Assembly: GCF_000235425.2 (NCBI RefSeq)
Contig: NZ_KI912266.1
Coordinates: forward strand, 3,985,293-4,049,292
Direction: 5' to 3'
DNA: 64,000 nucleotides
Source of the DNA: Pseudofrankia saprophytica
GTDB lineage: Bacteria > Actinomycetota > Actinomycetes > Frankiales > Frankiaceae
Position 1 is the stretch's first letter. Every line of letters starts with the position of its first letter. The notes under the pieces were generated by a model that saw only the letters and a list, made by a program, of their open reading frames with translations, had not been told where the DNA came from and did no database searches. This document shows positions 10,877-19,904 of the stretch, in pieces. The translations under genes and the position numbers were made by a program.

Positions 10877-10915
10877 TCCCTGCCCTGCGCTGCCGGCCGG
10901 AGGGGCGGACGCGGG

Positions 10916-12185
10916 TCAGCGGGCCGCGCCTGTAAGCGGGGCCGGGCAGGGAGCGGCGAGCTCCTCGACGGCGTCGGCGAGGCGGTCGGGGCCGCCGTTC
11001 GCGCGCATCCGCTCGGCCGCGGCCCGGGCCGCGGGCGCGGCCTCGATCGCCGCGTGGACGGCCGCGCGCACGCCGGTCGGCGGTGAGCCGCTTGGCGGGC
11101 AGCACCAGGCCGGCGCCGGCCTCGGCGACCCGGCGCGCGACCTCCGGCTGGTCGCGGCCGAACGGCACCGCGACGACGGGCACGCCGGCGGCGATCGCCT
11201 TCTGTGTGATCCCCATGCCGCCGTGGCAGACGACCGCGGCCGCGTGCGCGAGCACCGGCCCGTGCGGCACGAACCGCTCCACCCGCACGTTGCCGGCGGA
11301 CTCCAGCCGCGCCGTGTCGTACGCCCCGCCGAGGGTGACCAGCACCCCTACCAGCTCGCCGCGCAGCGCCTCGACGGCGACCTCGGCGAGCCGCTCGTCG
11401 CCCTGGTAGTCGGTCGACGTCGTCACCAGCACCCAGGGGGCGCCCGGCTCGGCCAGCCAGTCCGGCGTCTCGGCCGGCGGGTCCCACTGCTGGGCGCCAA
11501 CGAAGCGCACGGACTCCGGCAGGTCGGCCCTCGGGTACTCGAGCGGGTCGCCGGTGAGTACCAGCAGCCGGTCGGACGTGAGCACATGGTCGAACGGGCT
11601 GGCCAGCGGCGCGAGCCCGGCTTCGGCTCGCATCAGGTTGAGCGGCGGAAGCATCGCCTTCCCGAACTGGCGGATCACCACCGGCCACAGCGCCCGGTCG
11701 CGCAGCCGGCCGAGCGGGCCGCGGGCCGGGGCGAGGCCGAGCCCGTAGGGCGGAATGCCCGCCCCGCGCAGCGGCAGCAGTGACGGCAGCGTGGTCGCCC
11801 AGCGCGGCCCACCCGCGCGGGCCGCCGCCTCGGCGGCGACGGCGGCGCCGTAGGCGTTGATGTCGACGAGGACGACGTCCGGGTTGAAGGTCTCGATGGC
11901 CGCGGTGAGGTCTGCGCGCTCGGCGGGGCCCCGCGCCATCAGCCCGCCCAGTGCCCGTCGCAGACCGTTCGGACCCGTCTCCTCGGCGGGCGTCGCGACC
12001 GGGATCGCGTCGATCCGCGGATCGGTGGGGACGGCGTCGAGGCCGGCGTCCCGGGCGACGCCGACGAGCTCCGCGCCGACGCGTACCTGGACGTCGTGGC
12101 CCCGGCGGCCCAGCTCCAGCAGGCCGGGGACGAGCGGGAAGAGGTGCCCGGGGGCGGTGGTGACATGGACGAGGACGCGCGCCAT
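10916..12185 (-). CDS. GT1-family glycosyltransferase, frameshifted near the C-terminus
   Basis: A MGT/UGT-like glycosyltransferase: N-terminal Rossmann start RVLVHVTTAPGHLFPLVPG and donor-site motif HGGMGITQKAIAAGVPVVAVPFGRDQ. It would transfer a sugar from an activated nucleotide to a small hydrophobic acceptor such as a macrolide or lipid. Family similarity stops at VLPAKRLT near 11080. Beyond a one-base shift, another frame continues with the expected C-terminus (VRAAVHAAIEAAPAARAAAE) and ends at a TGA at 10916. As written, the original frame reads arginine-rich nonsense to 10866. A sequencing error or a real recent frameshift are both possible. It lies downstream of a TetR gene on the same strand. 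Confidence 0.75.
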
Positions 12186-12342
12186 CGCTGGCTCCGTTCA
12201 GGGGGAAGGGCAGGGTGGGACGCGGCCACGCGGGCCGCGGGTCAGCTGGTGTGGGTGGGCGCCGGCCGAGGCCGGCGAGGTGGGACGTGACGGATGGTCC
12301 GCGCGTCGCGACGAGGACGCTCGGGCGTGGTTCGGCGTTGGT

Positions 12343-13041
12343 TCAGGGGCGGCGGCCGGTCGCCGCTGTCGACGTGGCGAGGCAGGCGGCGATGAGGTCC
12401 GCGACCGCGGCCTGGGATGCCTCCACCGTCAGGCCGGCGTCCTGGCGCAGGACGTGCCAGAACTCGACGCCGGTGATGGCGAGCAGCCGGCCCAGCAGGT
12501 CGTCGCGCGCCGGTGGCCCCGCGGCGGCGAGGCGGGTGGCGAGCTGGTCGTGGAACGCCGCCTCGACCCAGGCCCGGTGGGCGAGCCGGCCGTCGGTGGC
12601 GGTCCCGGCGACCGCGGGTGAGATGTCCTCCTGGCTCAGGGACCTGCGGATGACGGCGCCCCACCGCTCGTACTGGCTGGCGACGCGGGCGGCCACCTCG
12701 GCCGGTTCCGCGGTGTCCGGCGCGCCGCGGGCCGCGCCGATCATCGGCCCGACCCATGCGTTCACGGCGGCCACCAGCCCGTCCTTGGTGCCGACCCGGC
12801 GGATCACCGTCTGCAGTCCGACACCGGCCCGTTCGGCGACCGCGGCGAGGGTGATCTGGTCGATCGGCCGGTCGGTGAACAGCTCGAGCCCTACGGTCAG
12901 GATCCGCTGGGTGGTGGCCTCCGCCGCCACCGCGCGCTCCCGCTGCCGATACGGCCGGGCCGCTCCCGCTTCTTTCACGGGAATTACGATACCGCGAAAT
13001 ATCCCGGCGCGGATCGCCGCCCCCTGTCGTCCGCGCGTCAT
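12343..13041 (-). CDS. TetR family transcriptional regulator
   Basis: About 232 residues, with an N-terminal helix-turn-helix (ITLAAVAERAGVGLQTVIRRVGTKDGL) and a long helical ligand-binding domain ending VADLIAACLATS. ATG 13041 is the longest start; a GTG at 12978 would remove a non-conserved 21-residue leader. The glycosyltransferase gene follows 157 bp downstream on the same strand, so the regulator may control it, as in many self-resistance or detoxification pairs. The ligand is unknown. Confidence 0.8.
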   Translation of the reverse strand: MTRGRQGAAIRAGIFRGIVIPVKEAGAARPYRQRERAVAAEATTQRILTVGLELFTDRPIDQITLAAVAERAGVGLQTVIRRVGTKDGLVAAVNAWVGPMIGAARGAPDTAEPAEVAARVASQYERWGAVIRRSLSQEDISPAVAGTATDGRLAHRAWVEAAFHDQLATRLAAAGPPARDDLLGRLLAITGVEFWHVLRQDAGLTVEASQAAVADLIAACLATSTAATGRRP

Positions 13042-13162
13042 CGGCCGGTTCTGGACGTCGGGAGGGACAGCTCCCGGACAGATACCGGCACGCCCTCGAC
13101 GAGGGGGCCCGAGCTGGAATCATGGTCAGCACGGGGGATTACGGGGGACCGCGGGGGCAGGA

Positions 13163-13195
13163 GGTATGGGGATGCCGGTGACGGCTCCCCATACC
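13163..13195. terminator. strong hairpin downstream of the LysR gene
   Basis: A perfect 10-bp inverted repeat (GGTATGGGGA / TCCCCATACC) with an inner GCCG/CGGC stem and a GTGA loop. It lies about 100 bp beyond the LysR stop codon, towards which that gene is transcribed. There is no T-tract, so factor-independent termination is only suggested. Confidence 0.5.
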
Positions 13196-13292
13196 CCTGG
13201 GTAGCGCGGAACGGCCCGGGTAGCGGAGAAGGACTCCAGCCCGGCTGGCCCGCGCCCGCCGGGTCCCACCTGCCGGGCCGTGCCCGCGTGGG

Positions 13293-14192
13293 TTATGCCG
13301 CGCGGCCGAGGCGCAGGCAGCGGTCGAGGAACTGCGCGGCGGTGGCGGACGGGGGACCGCCGGGTCGAGTGGCGATCACCACCTGGTAGCGAGGCGGGTG
13401 TGGCTCGATGGCGAGGAAGCGGATGTCGCGGGTGCGTTCGGCCAGCGACGCGGGGACGAAGGCGCAGCCGATCCGGTAGCGGACGAGGTCGACGACGGTC
13501 GCCAGGTCGCTCAACTCCACCTGGGTGCCCCGCTCGGCCAGGCCGGCGGCGGCGAACGCCTTGTCCACGGCGGCGCGCACGCCCCAGCCGGTGGGGAACT
13601 CGATGAGGTCGAGCCCGGCGGCCTCCTCGAGGGTGAGCGCGGCGCGGCCGGAGGCGGCGAGCGGGTGGTCGACGGCGCAGGCGAGCGCGACCGTCCCCGT
13701 GTGCAGCGCGTGCAGGCGCAGGTCCCGCACCGGCCCGGTGGTGATCAGCACCGCCAGGTCCAGCTCGCCGGCCCGGACCATCGCGGCGTGGGACGTGGCG
13801 GCCGCGGGGTCGGGCGTGGCCAGCTGGACCTGGACGTACGGGTGCTCGGCGCGGAAGGCCGCCAGGGCCGCGAGCACCGAGCCCGGGGTGAGGCTGTGCA
13901 GGATCCCCAGCGAGAACGTGCCGCGCGCGCCCTCGCGTACCTCGGTGACCACCTGCCTCGCCTGGCGGACCGCGCCCAGCACCCGGCGCGCCTCGGGGAC
14001 CAGCGCCCGGCCGGCCTCGGTGAGCTCGACGTGCTGTGTCGTGCGCTCGAACAGGTCGACGCCCAGCTCGCGCTCCAGCGACCGGATCGACGCCGACACG
14101 CCGGACTGCACCATGTGCAGTCGCGCGGCGGCCCTGGTGAAGCCGCCCTCCTCGGCGACCGCCAGGAAGTGCTCCAGCCTGCGAGGTTCCAC
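13293..14192 (-). CDS. LysR-type transcriptional regulator
   Basis: A 299-residue LTTR. The N-terminal winged helix-turn-helix is RLEHFLAVAEEGGFTRAAAR...QSGVSASIRSLERELGVDLFERT. The periplasmic-binding-protein-like effector domain follows, with ILHSLTPGSVLAALAAF and DLAVLITTG. I chose GTG 14192 because it precedes the conserved N-terminus by three residues; upstream in-frame sequence is unrelated. A 15-bp palindrome 37 bases upstream is a likely LTTR binding site. The next gene upstream (FkbM methyltransferase) is divergent and is a candidate target. The coinducer is unknown. Confidence 0.87.
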   Translation of the reverse strand: MEPRRLEHFLAVAEEGGFTRAAARLHMVQSGVSASIRSLERELGVDLFERTTQHVELTEAGRALVPEARRVLGAVRQARQVVTEVREGARGTFSLGILHSLTPGSVLAALAAFRAEHPYVQVQLATPDPAAATSHAAMVRAGELDLAVLITTGPVRDLRLHALHTGTVALACAVDHPLAASGRAALTLEEAAGLDLIEFPTGWGVRAAVDKAFAAAGLAERGTQVELSDLATVVDLVRYRIGCAFVPASLAERTRDIRFLAIEPHPPRYQVVIATRPGGPPSATAAQFLDRCLRLGRAA

Positions 14193-14228
14193 GTTCCGTC
14201 CCGGTTCTGCTCCAGGTCCCCGCCAGTA

Positions 14229-14243
14229 ATCACTATCAGTGAT
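14229..14243. promoter_or_regulatory. palindromic LysR-type operator candidate
   Basis: ATCACT-ATC-AGTGAT, a perfect 6-bp inverted repeat with a 3-bp centre, lies 37 bp before the LysR GTG. It is one of the most AT-rich spots in the 14193-14556 intergenic region, which otherwise shows no gene. It resembles the T-N11-A class of LysR sites used for autoregulation and for divergent promoters. Confidence 0.6.
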
Positions 14244-14556
14244 GAAGCCGGCGAAGATCAATGTCGGACCATGATGGGTCGCGCGCGGGCCGGAAGCGTG
14301 ACAGCACCCGCGACGGACGCCACCACGCCGTGGCCTGCCTGGTGAGACGTCGCTCCACCGGTCCGCGTTGCGCCGGAGCGCCACCTCGACGCCGGGTCGC
14401 CGGGTCGTGGCCGGACAACGGAGTCACTGCGCGCCGCGGAATCCTGGAAAGCCCGCCGAATGTGAACGTGCTGCGGGGAGTGACCGATCAGCGGTGAATC
14501 GCGAGCCGGGAGCGCCCCGTTCATCGACGTCCGAGCGGTTCCCCTATCGTGCGGGC

Positions 14557-15309
14557 ATGGTGAAGGCCAGTCCTCGCTGGGTTGCCCGTAACGTGGTCCG
14601 CCGGATCCCGCCGGCCAATGCTCGCATGCCGCTGACCATGTGGGCCGGCCTCTGGGGAGGCCCCGCCGGCCCCGGAATCGACGCGGTGTCCATCGTCAAG
14701 CGGATCGCCGACCAGGCGGACCATCCGCTGACCGTCGTCCAGATCGGCGCCAACGACGGCGAGATGGGCGACCCCCTGCACGACGTCATCGTCAGCTACG
14801 GCTGGCGTGGCGTGCTCGTCGAACCGCTGCCGCACCTGTTCACCGCGCTGCGGAACACCTACCGCGACACCCCCGGCATCGCCTGCGAGCAGACCGCGGT
14901 CGGCACCGAGAACGGCTCGATGACCATGTACACCGTCCCCTGGAAGCCCGGCGACCCGGTGTGGGCGATTGGTCTCAGCTCGTTCCGCCGCGACGTGATC
15001 CTGGAGTCGGCCAACCTGATGCCGGACATCGCCGAGCGGATCGAGGAGGTCACGGTCCCGGTCATGCGGCTGGACACCCTCCTGGCGAAGCACCAGATCA
15101 ACCACATCGATCTGCTGCAAATCGACACCGAGGGTTACGACTATGAGATCCTCAAACAGATCGACTTCTCCAGGACCTGGGCGCCCCGTCACCTGATCTA
15201 CGAGGCATGCCACCTCGGCGACTCGCTGGAGAAGGCGCGGGCGATCCTGCGGGACGCCGGCTACCAGGTCTTTCCGGCGGGCTACGACGACTACGCCTAC
15301 CGCGACTGA
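14557..15309 (+). CDS. FkbM-family SAM-dependent methyltransferase
   Basis: A 250-residue methyltransferase of the FkbM family. The SAM-binding start is LTVVQIGANDGEMGDPLHD, then VLVEPLPHLFTAL; the FkbM-typical core is DTLLAKHQINHIDLLQIDTEGYD with LIYEACHL. Family members O-methylate sugars or macrolide rings, often in specialised metabolism or glycan pathways. ATG 14557 precedes the conserved helices; a longer in-frame extension to 14368 is not family-like. The gene is divergent from the LysR regulator and is followed by a structured intergenic leader before the kinase-like gene. Confidence 0.82.
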   Translation: MVKASPRWVARNVVRRIPPANARMPLTMWAGLWGGPAGPGIDAVSIVKRIADQADHPLTVVQIGANDGEMGDPLHDVIVSYGWRGVLVEPLPHLFTALRNTYRDTPGIACEQTAVGTENGSMTMYTVPWKPGDPVWAIGLSSFRRDVILESANLMPDIAERIEEVTVPVMRLDTLLAKHQINHIDLLQIDTEGYDYEILKQIDFSRTWAPRHLIYEACHLGDSLEKARAILRDAGYQVFPAGYDDYAYRD

Positions 15310-15377
15310 GCCGGTTCCTCTCATGCGCGCCCGCCTCGAACCGGTTTGTGGGATCCTGGCAGAGCGCGCTTGAGAGG
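15309..15377 (+). promoter_or_regulatory. RBS-sequestering alternative hairpins (attenuator-like leader)
   Basis: Two inverted repeats interleave between the FkbM stop and the next ATG (15383). Pair A: 15309-15317 with 15338-15346 (nine pairs counting one G.U). Pair B: CCTCTCATGCGCGC (15317-15330) with GCGCGCTTGAGAGG (15364-15377), 13 of 14 pairs. The right arm of B contains the ribosome binding site GAGAGG, five bases before ATG. A and B abut at 15317 and their spans cross, so they form either a pseudoknot or competing states. B would block translation of the downstream gene. Confidence 0.55.
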
Positions 15378-15382
15378 AATCC

Positions 15383-17506
15383 ATGGGCGACGAGCAGGAC
15401 TCGGTGGATCTGGCCGATCTGTTCGGCCTCGATGGAGCGCGCATCCACATCGGCCGCCCACTGGGAGTGGCCAGCCAGGGTCAGCTGCACCTGCGTGACG
15501 GCGTCCCCGACACGGCCGTCAAGGTGTTCGCCCCGGCCCACCTGTTCCGCTCGGCGACCGAGCTGCGGGCCAAGCTGACCTGGATGATCGAGCATCCACC
15601 GCTCGCCGGGCCCCCCGCCGAGGGTCTGCCGGCCGGTGAGCCGCCGTCGAGCGCGCCGCGCGCCGATGAGCCCACCGCCGATGAGCCGCTGACCGCCGAG
15701 CCACTCGTCGGCGGCCCGCCCGCCGCCGAGCAGCCTGTCTCAGGGCAGCCTGTCCCAGGGTCGCCGACGGGCGGGTACGAGGCCTTAGCCTGGCCCCGCG
15801 ACCTGGTCGTCGACGGCAGCGGCGCGCTGGCGGGCTACACGATGGCCGCCCCTCCCGTCGGGGTCACGATGCGTACGCTCGTCGACCCGGCTGGACTCTT
15901 CCGTCCCAGCTGGTTCGAGGACTGGGGTGTGCGCCTCGAGGCGGCCACCCGGCTGGCCGCGGCGACCGCCGTGCTGCACGCGCGCGGCTACGTCATCGGC
16001 GACTTCCACGACGACGCCGTGTGGGTGACCTCCACCGGCCGGGTCACGCTCGTCGACTGCGACGCGATGCAGGTGACCACGGACGCGGGCGTGCACCTGT
16101 CCCCGGTCGGGCGGCCCGAGGTCACGCCGGCGGAGCTGCTCGCGCAGCGCGGCCGACCGCTGACGGCCGCCGCCGACGAGTACGCGCTCGCCGTCCACCT
16201 GTTCGCGCTGCTGATGGGTGGCCACCGGCCCTACACGGGCCGCTGGCGCGGCGACGGCGCGCCGCCGGGCCAGCTGGAGCTCGCCCGCCGGGGCCTGTAC
16301 GCCCTGGGCGGGCACCGCGACCTCGGACCGCCGCTGGACCTGCCGCCGGCGGACATCCTCCCGCCGGGCCCCCGGGCGATGTTCGGCCAGGCCTTCGGCC
16401 CCGGCGCGGGCAGCCAGCACCCCAGGCCGACGGCGACGCAGTGGCAGGACGCGCTCCTGGCGCTCGCCACCGGCCTGCGTGGCTGCCCGCGGGTACCGAC
16501 GCATCACTTCCGGTCGGGCCTGCCGTACTGCCCATGGTGTGTCCTGGACGAGCAGACCGGCATTCGCGCACCCCGCGCGACACCCGTCACACCCCCGTCC
16601 ACGCTGCCCACCGCGCCGTGGCTGGCGCTGGCTCCTGGCACGTCCGTCGTGTCGGCGCCGCCCGCGCGGCCGGGTGTCCCGGCCACGGCCGGGACCACTG
16701 TCTCGGGCGGCGGCGCCATCCCAGGCGGCGGCGCCGCGGCCGCCGGCGCCACGACGCCGGTGGGCCCGCTGAGGACCTCGCGGCCGCCGTCCGCGCCGGA
16801 GCCGCTCGGGATCATCCCCGCCCAGCCGCCGGCGGGGGAGGCTCCGAAGGCTCGCCGGCGGGGGCGCCCGGGCTCACGGTCGGCACCGCGGCGTCTCGCC
16901 TCCCGGGTAGCCATGGCGCTGCTGTGCCTGCTCGGCGCCGCGCTGGTCGTGTTCATCGCGCTCGGCACCGTGAACGAGCTGCCCGAGGGTGACCTCGGCG
17001 CCGCGGAGGACAGCGGGTCCGGCGCGTCGGCGCACGGCGTCCCCCTCCTGTCCACGAGCAGCCCGCCGGCGTCGGCGCGGGCGGCGCGGTGGCCCTGGGT
17101 TGGGAAATGGCGGGGCGTCGGCGCCGCCCCCCGCGCCGAATTCGGCCTGCAGATCGTCGACGACGGGATGGTCGGCGGCCAGGAGCGGTTCACCGCCATG
17201 GAGACCTCGGGAAGCTGTCCTGTCCACTACCGGGGGTCGGCCGCGACCTGGCTGGACGATTCGGGCCCTGCTTATCCCCACGACGTCTACGGTCTGGTGC
17301 TCGACGCCGAGCTGCCGGTGGGCGCCGATCCCTCCGGCTGCGCGCTGCTGGCCGACCCGGCGTTCTACCGAAGCGGCGGCGCGGAGCCGACCAGCCCCGG
17401 GGCGATCCGGATCGAGATGGTCGGCTCGGTCAGCGACGACCTCGCGCGCGCCCGGATGACGGTTCGTCCGGGAGATGCGCTGACCGTGACGATGCGGCGG
17501 GAGTGA
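15383..17506 (+). CDS. membrane-anchored pseudokinase with zinc-ribbon motif (YegI-like)
   Basis: A 707-residue protein. Residues 1-385 have a divergent protein-kinase-like fold: a lysine in TAVKVFAPAHLF, a catalytic-loop equivalent GYVIGDFHDDAVWV and a DFG equivalent LVDCDAMQ. The metal-ligating Asn of true kinases is replaced by Ala. A cysteine motif follows (LPYCPWCVLDE), as in the kinase of TerY-P-type systems. A Pro/Ala-rich linker, one transmembrane helix (VAMALLCLLGAALVVFIAL, about 512-531) and an outside beta-rich domain (WVGKWRGVG...) complete it. Activity is doubtful; a sensor or scaffold role is inferred. No vWA or PP2C partner is adjacent. Translation may be controlled by the upstream hairpin. 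Confidence 0.6.
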   Translation: MGDEQDSVDLADLFGLDGARIHIGRPLGVASQGQLHLRDGVPDTAVKVFAPAHLFRSATELRAKLTWMIEHPPLAGPPAEGLPAGEPPSSAPRADEPTADEPLTAEPLVGGPPAAEQPVSGQPVPGSPTGGYEALAWPRDLVVDGSGALAGYTMAAPPVGVTMRTLVDPAGLFRPSWFEDWGVRLEAATRLAAATAVLHARGYVIGDFHDDAVWVTSTGRVTLVDCDAMQVTTDAGVHLSPVGRPEVTPAELLAQRGRPLTAAADEYALAVHLFALLMGGHRPYTGRWRGDGAPPGQLELARRGLYALGGHRDLGPPLDLPPADILPPGPRAMFGQAFGPGAGSQHPRPTATQWQDALLALATGLRGCPRVPTHHFRSGLPYCPWCVLDEQTGIRAPRATPVTPPSTLPTAPWLALAPGTSVVSAPPARPGVPATAGTTVSGGGAIPGGGAAAAGATTPVGPLRTSRPPSAPEPLGIIPAQPPAGEAPKARRRGRPGSRSAPRRLASRVAMALLCLLGAALVVFIALGTVNELPEGDLGAAEDSGSGASAHGVPLLSTSSPPASARAARWPWVGKWRGVGAAPRAEFGLQIVDDGMVGGQERFTAMETSGSCPVHYRGSAATWLDDSGPAYPHDVYGLVLDAELPVGADPSGCALLADPAFYRSGGAEPTSPGAIRIEMVGSVSDDLARARMTVRPGDALTVTMRRE

Positions 17507-17546
17507 CCCGGACGGGCTCGCCATCGGCTCGGCTCGCGTCGGAGTC

Positions 17547-18977
17547 CTAGCTCGCGCCGGAGTTGTGGCTCGCGTCCGATTCTTGGTTCGCGTCCGATTC
17601 TTGGCTCGCGTCGAAGTCCTGGCTCGTGCCGTCGCCCAGGCTCGCGGCCTTGTCCAGGAGGTAGCGGCGTTCCGGCTCGCTGGCGGTGCGGCGGGCTGCG
17701 GCGCGGAAGGCGGCCTCGGCGCCGGCGTGGTCGCCGGCCATCTCTCGCAGGTGCGCGCGGACGGCGAGCAGACGGTGATGGGTCGACATCCGCCGGTCGG
17801 CATCGGCGAGCATGTCGACGACCGCGAGCGCCGCCGACGGCCCGGCCACCTGGGCGAGCACGACCGCCCGGCTCAGCGCCGCCATCGGGTTGGGCGCGAT
17901 CTGCTCCAGCACGTCGTAGAGCCCGAGGATCTGCGGCCAGTCGGTGCTCTCGGTGTCCGACGCCTCGGCGTGCACCGCGGCGATCGCCGCCTGCACCTGG
18001 TATGCCCCGACGGGTCCCACCGGCAGCGCCTTCTCGAGCAGCTCGAGACCCTCGGCGACCAGCGCCCGATCCCAGCGGGAACGGTCCTGCCGGTCGAGTG
18101 GCACCAGCCGGCCGTCCGCGTCGGCGCGGGCCGGCCGGCGGGCGTCGGTGAGCAGCATCAGCGCGAGCAGCCCCTGTACCTCCGCGTGCTCCGCGGCCCC
18201 CTCGGGCAGGAGCCGGGCAAGCCAGCGGGTCAGCCGGACCGCCTCGTCGGACAGGCCGGGCCTGGTCAGGTCGGTCCCCTCGGAGGCCGTGTAGCCCTCG
18301 TTGAAGATCAGGTAAAGCACGTGCAGCACGGCGCGCAGCCGGTCACCGAACTCGGCGCCGGCCGCCGGCATCCGGAACTCAGGCCCGGCGGCGCGCACGC
18401 TCTGCTTGGCGCGGCTGATCCGCTGCGCCATCGTCGCCTCGGGGACGAGGAAAGCCGTGGCGATCTGCGCGGTCGTCAGGCCGCCGACGGCGCGCAGCGT
18501 CAGCGCGACCTGGCTGGGCGGGGACAGCGCCGGGTGGCAGCACAGGAAAAGCAGCCGCAGCGAGTCGTCGTGGTCGGCCGGGCGCTCGGCGTCGGCGGCC
18601 CCGGCGACCAGCTCGCTCGCCGGGGTCGCGACGACGAGCCCCTCCTCGCGGCGCCGCCGGGCCGCCTCGGCCCTGATCGTGTCGATCATCCGGCGGCCGG
18701 CCACGGCGGCGAGCCAGCCGCGCGGGTTGTCCGGAACCCCGTCGCGCGGCCAGCCGGTCGCCGCCGCCAGCAGCGCCTCCTGGACGGCGTCCTCGCACAG
18801 GTCGAACTGTCCCGGGTAGCGGCGCAGCAGCCCACCGAGCACCCCCGGCGCGAGCGTGCGCAGCAGGTCACCGACGGCCGGGTCGCCCACGGCCGGGTCG
18901 CCCGCGGCGCCGGCACCCACCGCCCGGCCACCCGAGCCGCCGGCCTGGCTGGTCGCCGGTCCCGTCTCGTCCGCCAC
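17547..18977 (-). CDS. ECF42-type sigma factor with C-terminal TPR-like extension
   Basis: A 476-residue RNA polymerase sigma factor. Region 2 reads FDLCEDAVQEALLAAA...NPRGWLAAVAGRRMIDTIR. Region 4 is GLTTAQIATAFLVPEATMAQRISRAK. A long C-terminal DUF6596/TPR-like part follows (NEGYTASEGTDLTRPGLSDEAVRL), typical of the ECF42 group, which use this extension instead of an anti-sigma. The last 20 residues are a degenerate repeat (DASQESDANQESDASHNSGAS is its general shape), encoded by near-duplicated DNA at 17568-17626. The DGPF/YCII gene lies immediately upstream on the same strand, the canonical ECF42 partner and target. Confidence 0.88.
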   Translation of the reverse strand: MADETGPATSQAGGSGGRAVGAGAAGDPAVGDPAVGDLLRTLAPGVLGGLLRRYPGQFDLCEDAVQEALLAAATGWPRDGVPDNPRGWLAAVAGRRMIDTIRAEAARRRREEGLVVATPASELVAGAADAERPADHDDSLRLLFLCCHPALSPPSQVALTLRAVGGLTTAQIATAFLVPEATMAQRISRAKQSVRAAGPEFRMPAAGAEFGDRLRAVLHVLYLIFNEGYTASEGTDLTRPGLSDEAVRLTRWLARLLPEGAAEHAEVQGLLALMLLTDARRPARADADGRLVPLDRQDRSRWDRALVAEGLELLEKALPVGPVGAYQVQAAIAAVHAEASDTESTDWPQILGLYDVLEQIAPNPMAALSRAVVLAQVAGPSAALAVVDMLADADRRMSTHHRLLAVRAHLREMAGDHAGAEAAFRAAARRTASEPERRYLLDKAASLGDGTSQDFDASQESDANQESDASHNSGAS

Positions 18978-18998
18978 CGCGCCGCCTCCCCGGTGCCG

Positions 18999-19364
18999 TC
19001 AGCGCTGGGGCGCCGGCGACTCGTGGGGGAGCGGGACCAGCTCCACCGCCTCGTGCGACGCCCACGGCAGGTCCGCGGCGATCTCGACCGCGCGGGCCTC
19101 GTCGGCGACGTCGAGGATGTAGAAGCTGCCCATGAACTCCTTCGTCTCCAGGTACGGGCCGTCGGTCACGGCGGGCACGCCGTCGCGCACCCGGATGACC
19201 TTCGCCTCGGCCTCCGTGCCCGAGCCGTAGGCGCCGATCAGCTCCCCGGAGTCGAAGTACTTCCGGTTGAACGCCTCCTGTGCCGCGATCGCCGCCGGCC
19301 ACTCCTCGGCCGGGATCGACTCCCACGTCTCCTTGGACCCGTAGATCGTCACCAGGTACTTCAT
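18999..19364 (-). CDS. YCII/DGPF-domain protein, partner of the ECF42 sigma factor
   Basis: A 121-residue dimeric ferredoxin-like-fold protein: MKYLVTIYGSKETWESIPAE, then GVPAVTDGPYLETKEFMGSFYILD, which contains the DGPF-type motif in the form TDGPY. ATG 19364 has a ggggag Shine-Dalgarno sequence and starts the conserved first strand. It precedes the ECF42 sigma gene by 21 bp, so the two form an operon. In this sigma group DGPF genes are the regulon target; the biochemical role is unknown. Confidence 0.87.
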   Translation of the reverse strand: MKYLVTIYGSKETWESIPAEEWPAAIAAQEAFNRKYFDSGELIGAYGSGTEAEAKVIRVRDGVPAVTDGPYLETKEFMGSFYILDVADEARAVEIAADLPWASHEAVELVPLPHESPAPQR

Positions 19365-19904
19365 CGTCGCATCTCCCCTTCGGGTTCCGGCGCGGTCTAC
19401 CGGCGCCGACGTCCTCCGGTCGGAGCCGCCGCAGCATTCTCTACATCGGGGCCGAGATGTGTTGCGCGTCACATTGCGTGTGATCGGTCCTCCGCATCGA
19501 ACCGCCCGTCGTGCCTGCCTGCCTGCCGCCTGTCCGGCGTCGGCCGCCGCGCGGACCCCTCTCCGACCCGCCTCTGGCGAACCGTGTCAGATGGTCGTGC
19601 CTATGGGCTCCCGGACCCGACACACATCGCCGGTGCCTTGCTGGGCTGTGTCGGATGAGGGTGTCGCTGGGCACTTTCATCCGACACGATCCGCCATCGG
19701 GCTGTGGGTGGGGCTGAGGGATCGACCCCGGGCGGTGCCGCTTCGGGCCGCAGTGCTCCGGACAACCTCTGCGCTCTATGCGCCATGGAGAGCTGTCGAT
19801 GGCCGGCGTCCACCTGCCGGCGGGCGGCGGGCGGCGGGCGGTGGGCTCACTGTGCCGATGTCGCGGGTGCGCGACCCGAAGCGAGGAGGCGGGATGATGA
19901 GGAA
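19365..19904. other. 540-bp divergent intergenic region
   Basis: This separates the DGPF gene (minus) from the cupin gene (plus). Reading frames here are short and show no family similarity. The only strong structure is the 16-bp hairpin at 19648-19687; a related motif (gtgtcagatggtcgtg) occurs at about 19582. It may hold promoters for both neighbours and the remains of a repeat element. Confidence 0.4.
19648..19687 (+). repeat. 16-bp stem hairpin with G.U pairs
   Basis: The left arm GTGTCGGATGAGGGTG (19648-19663) pairs with CACTTTCATCCGACAC (19672-19687) over all 16 positions if two G.U wobbles are allowed; the loop is 8 nt. The wobble pairs form only in a plus-strand transcript, which hints at selection at RNA level. 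Confidence 0.5.
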
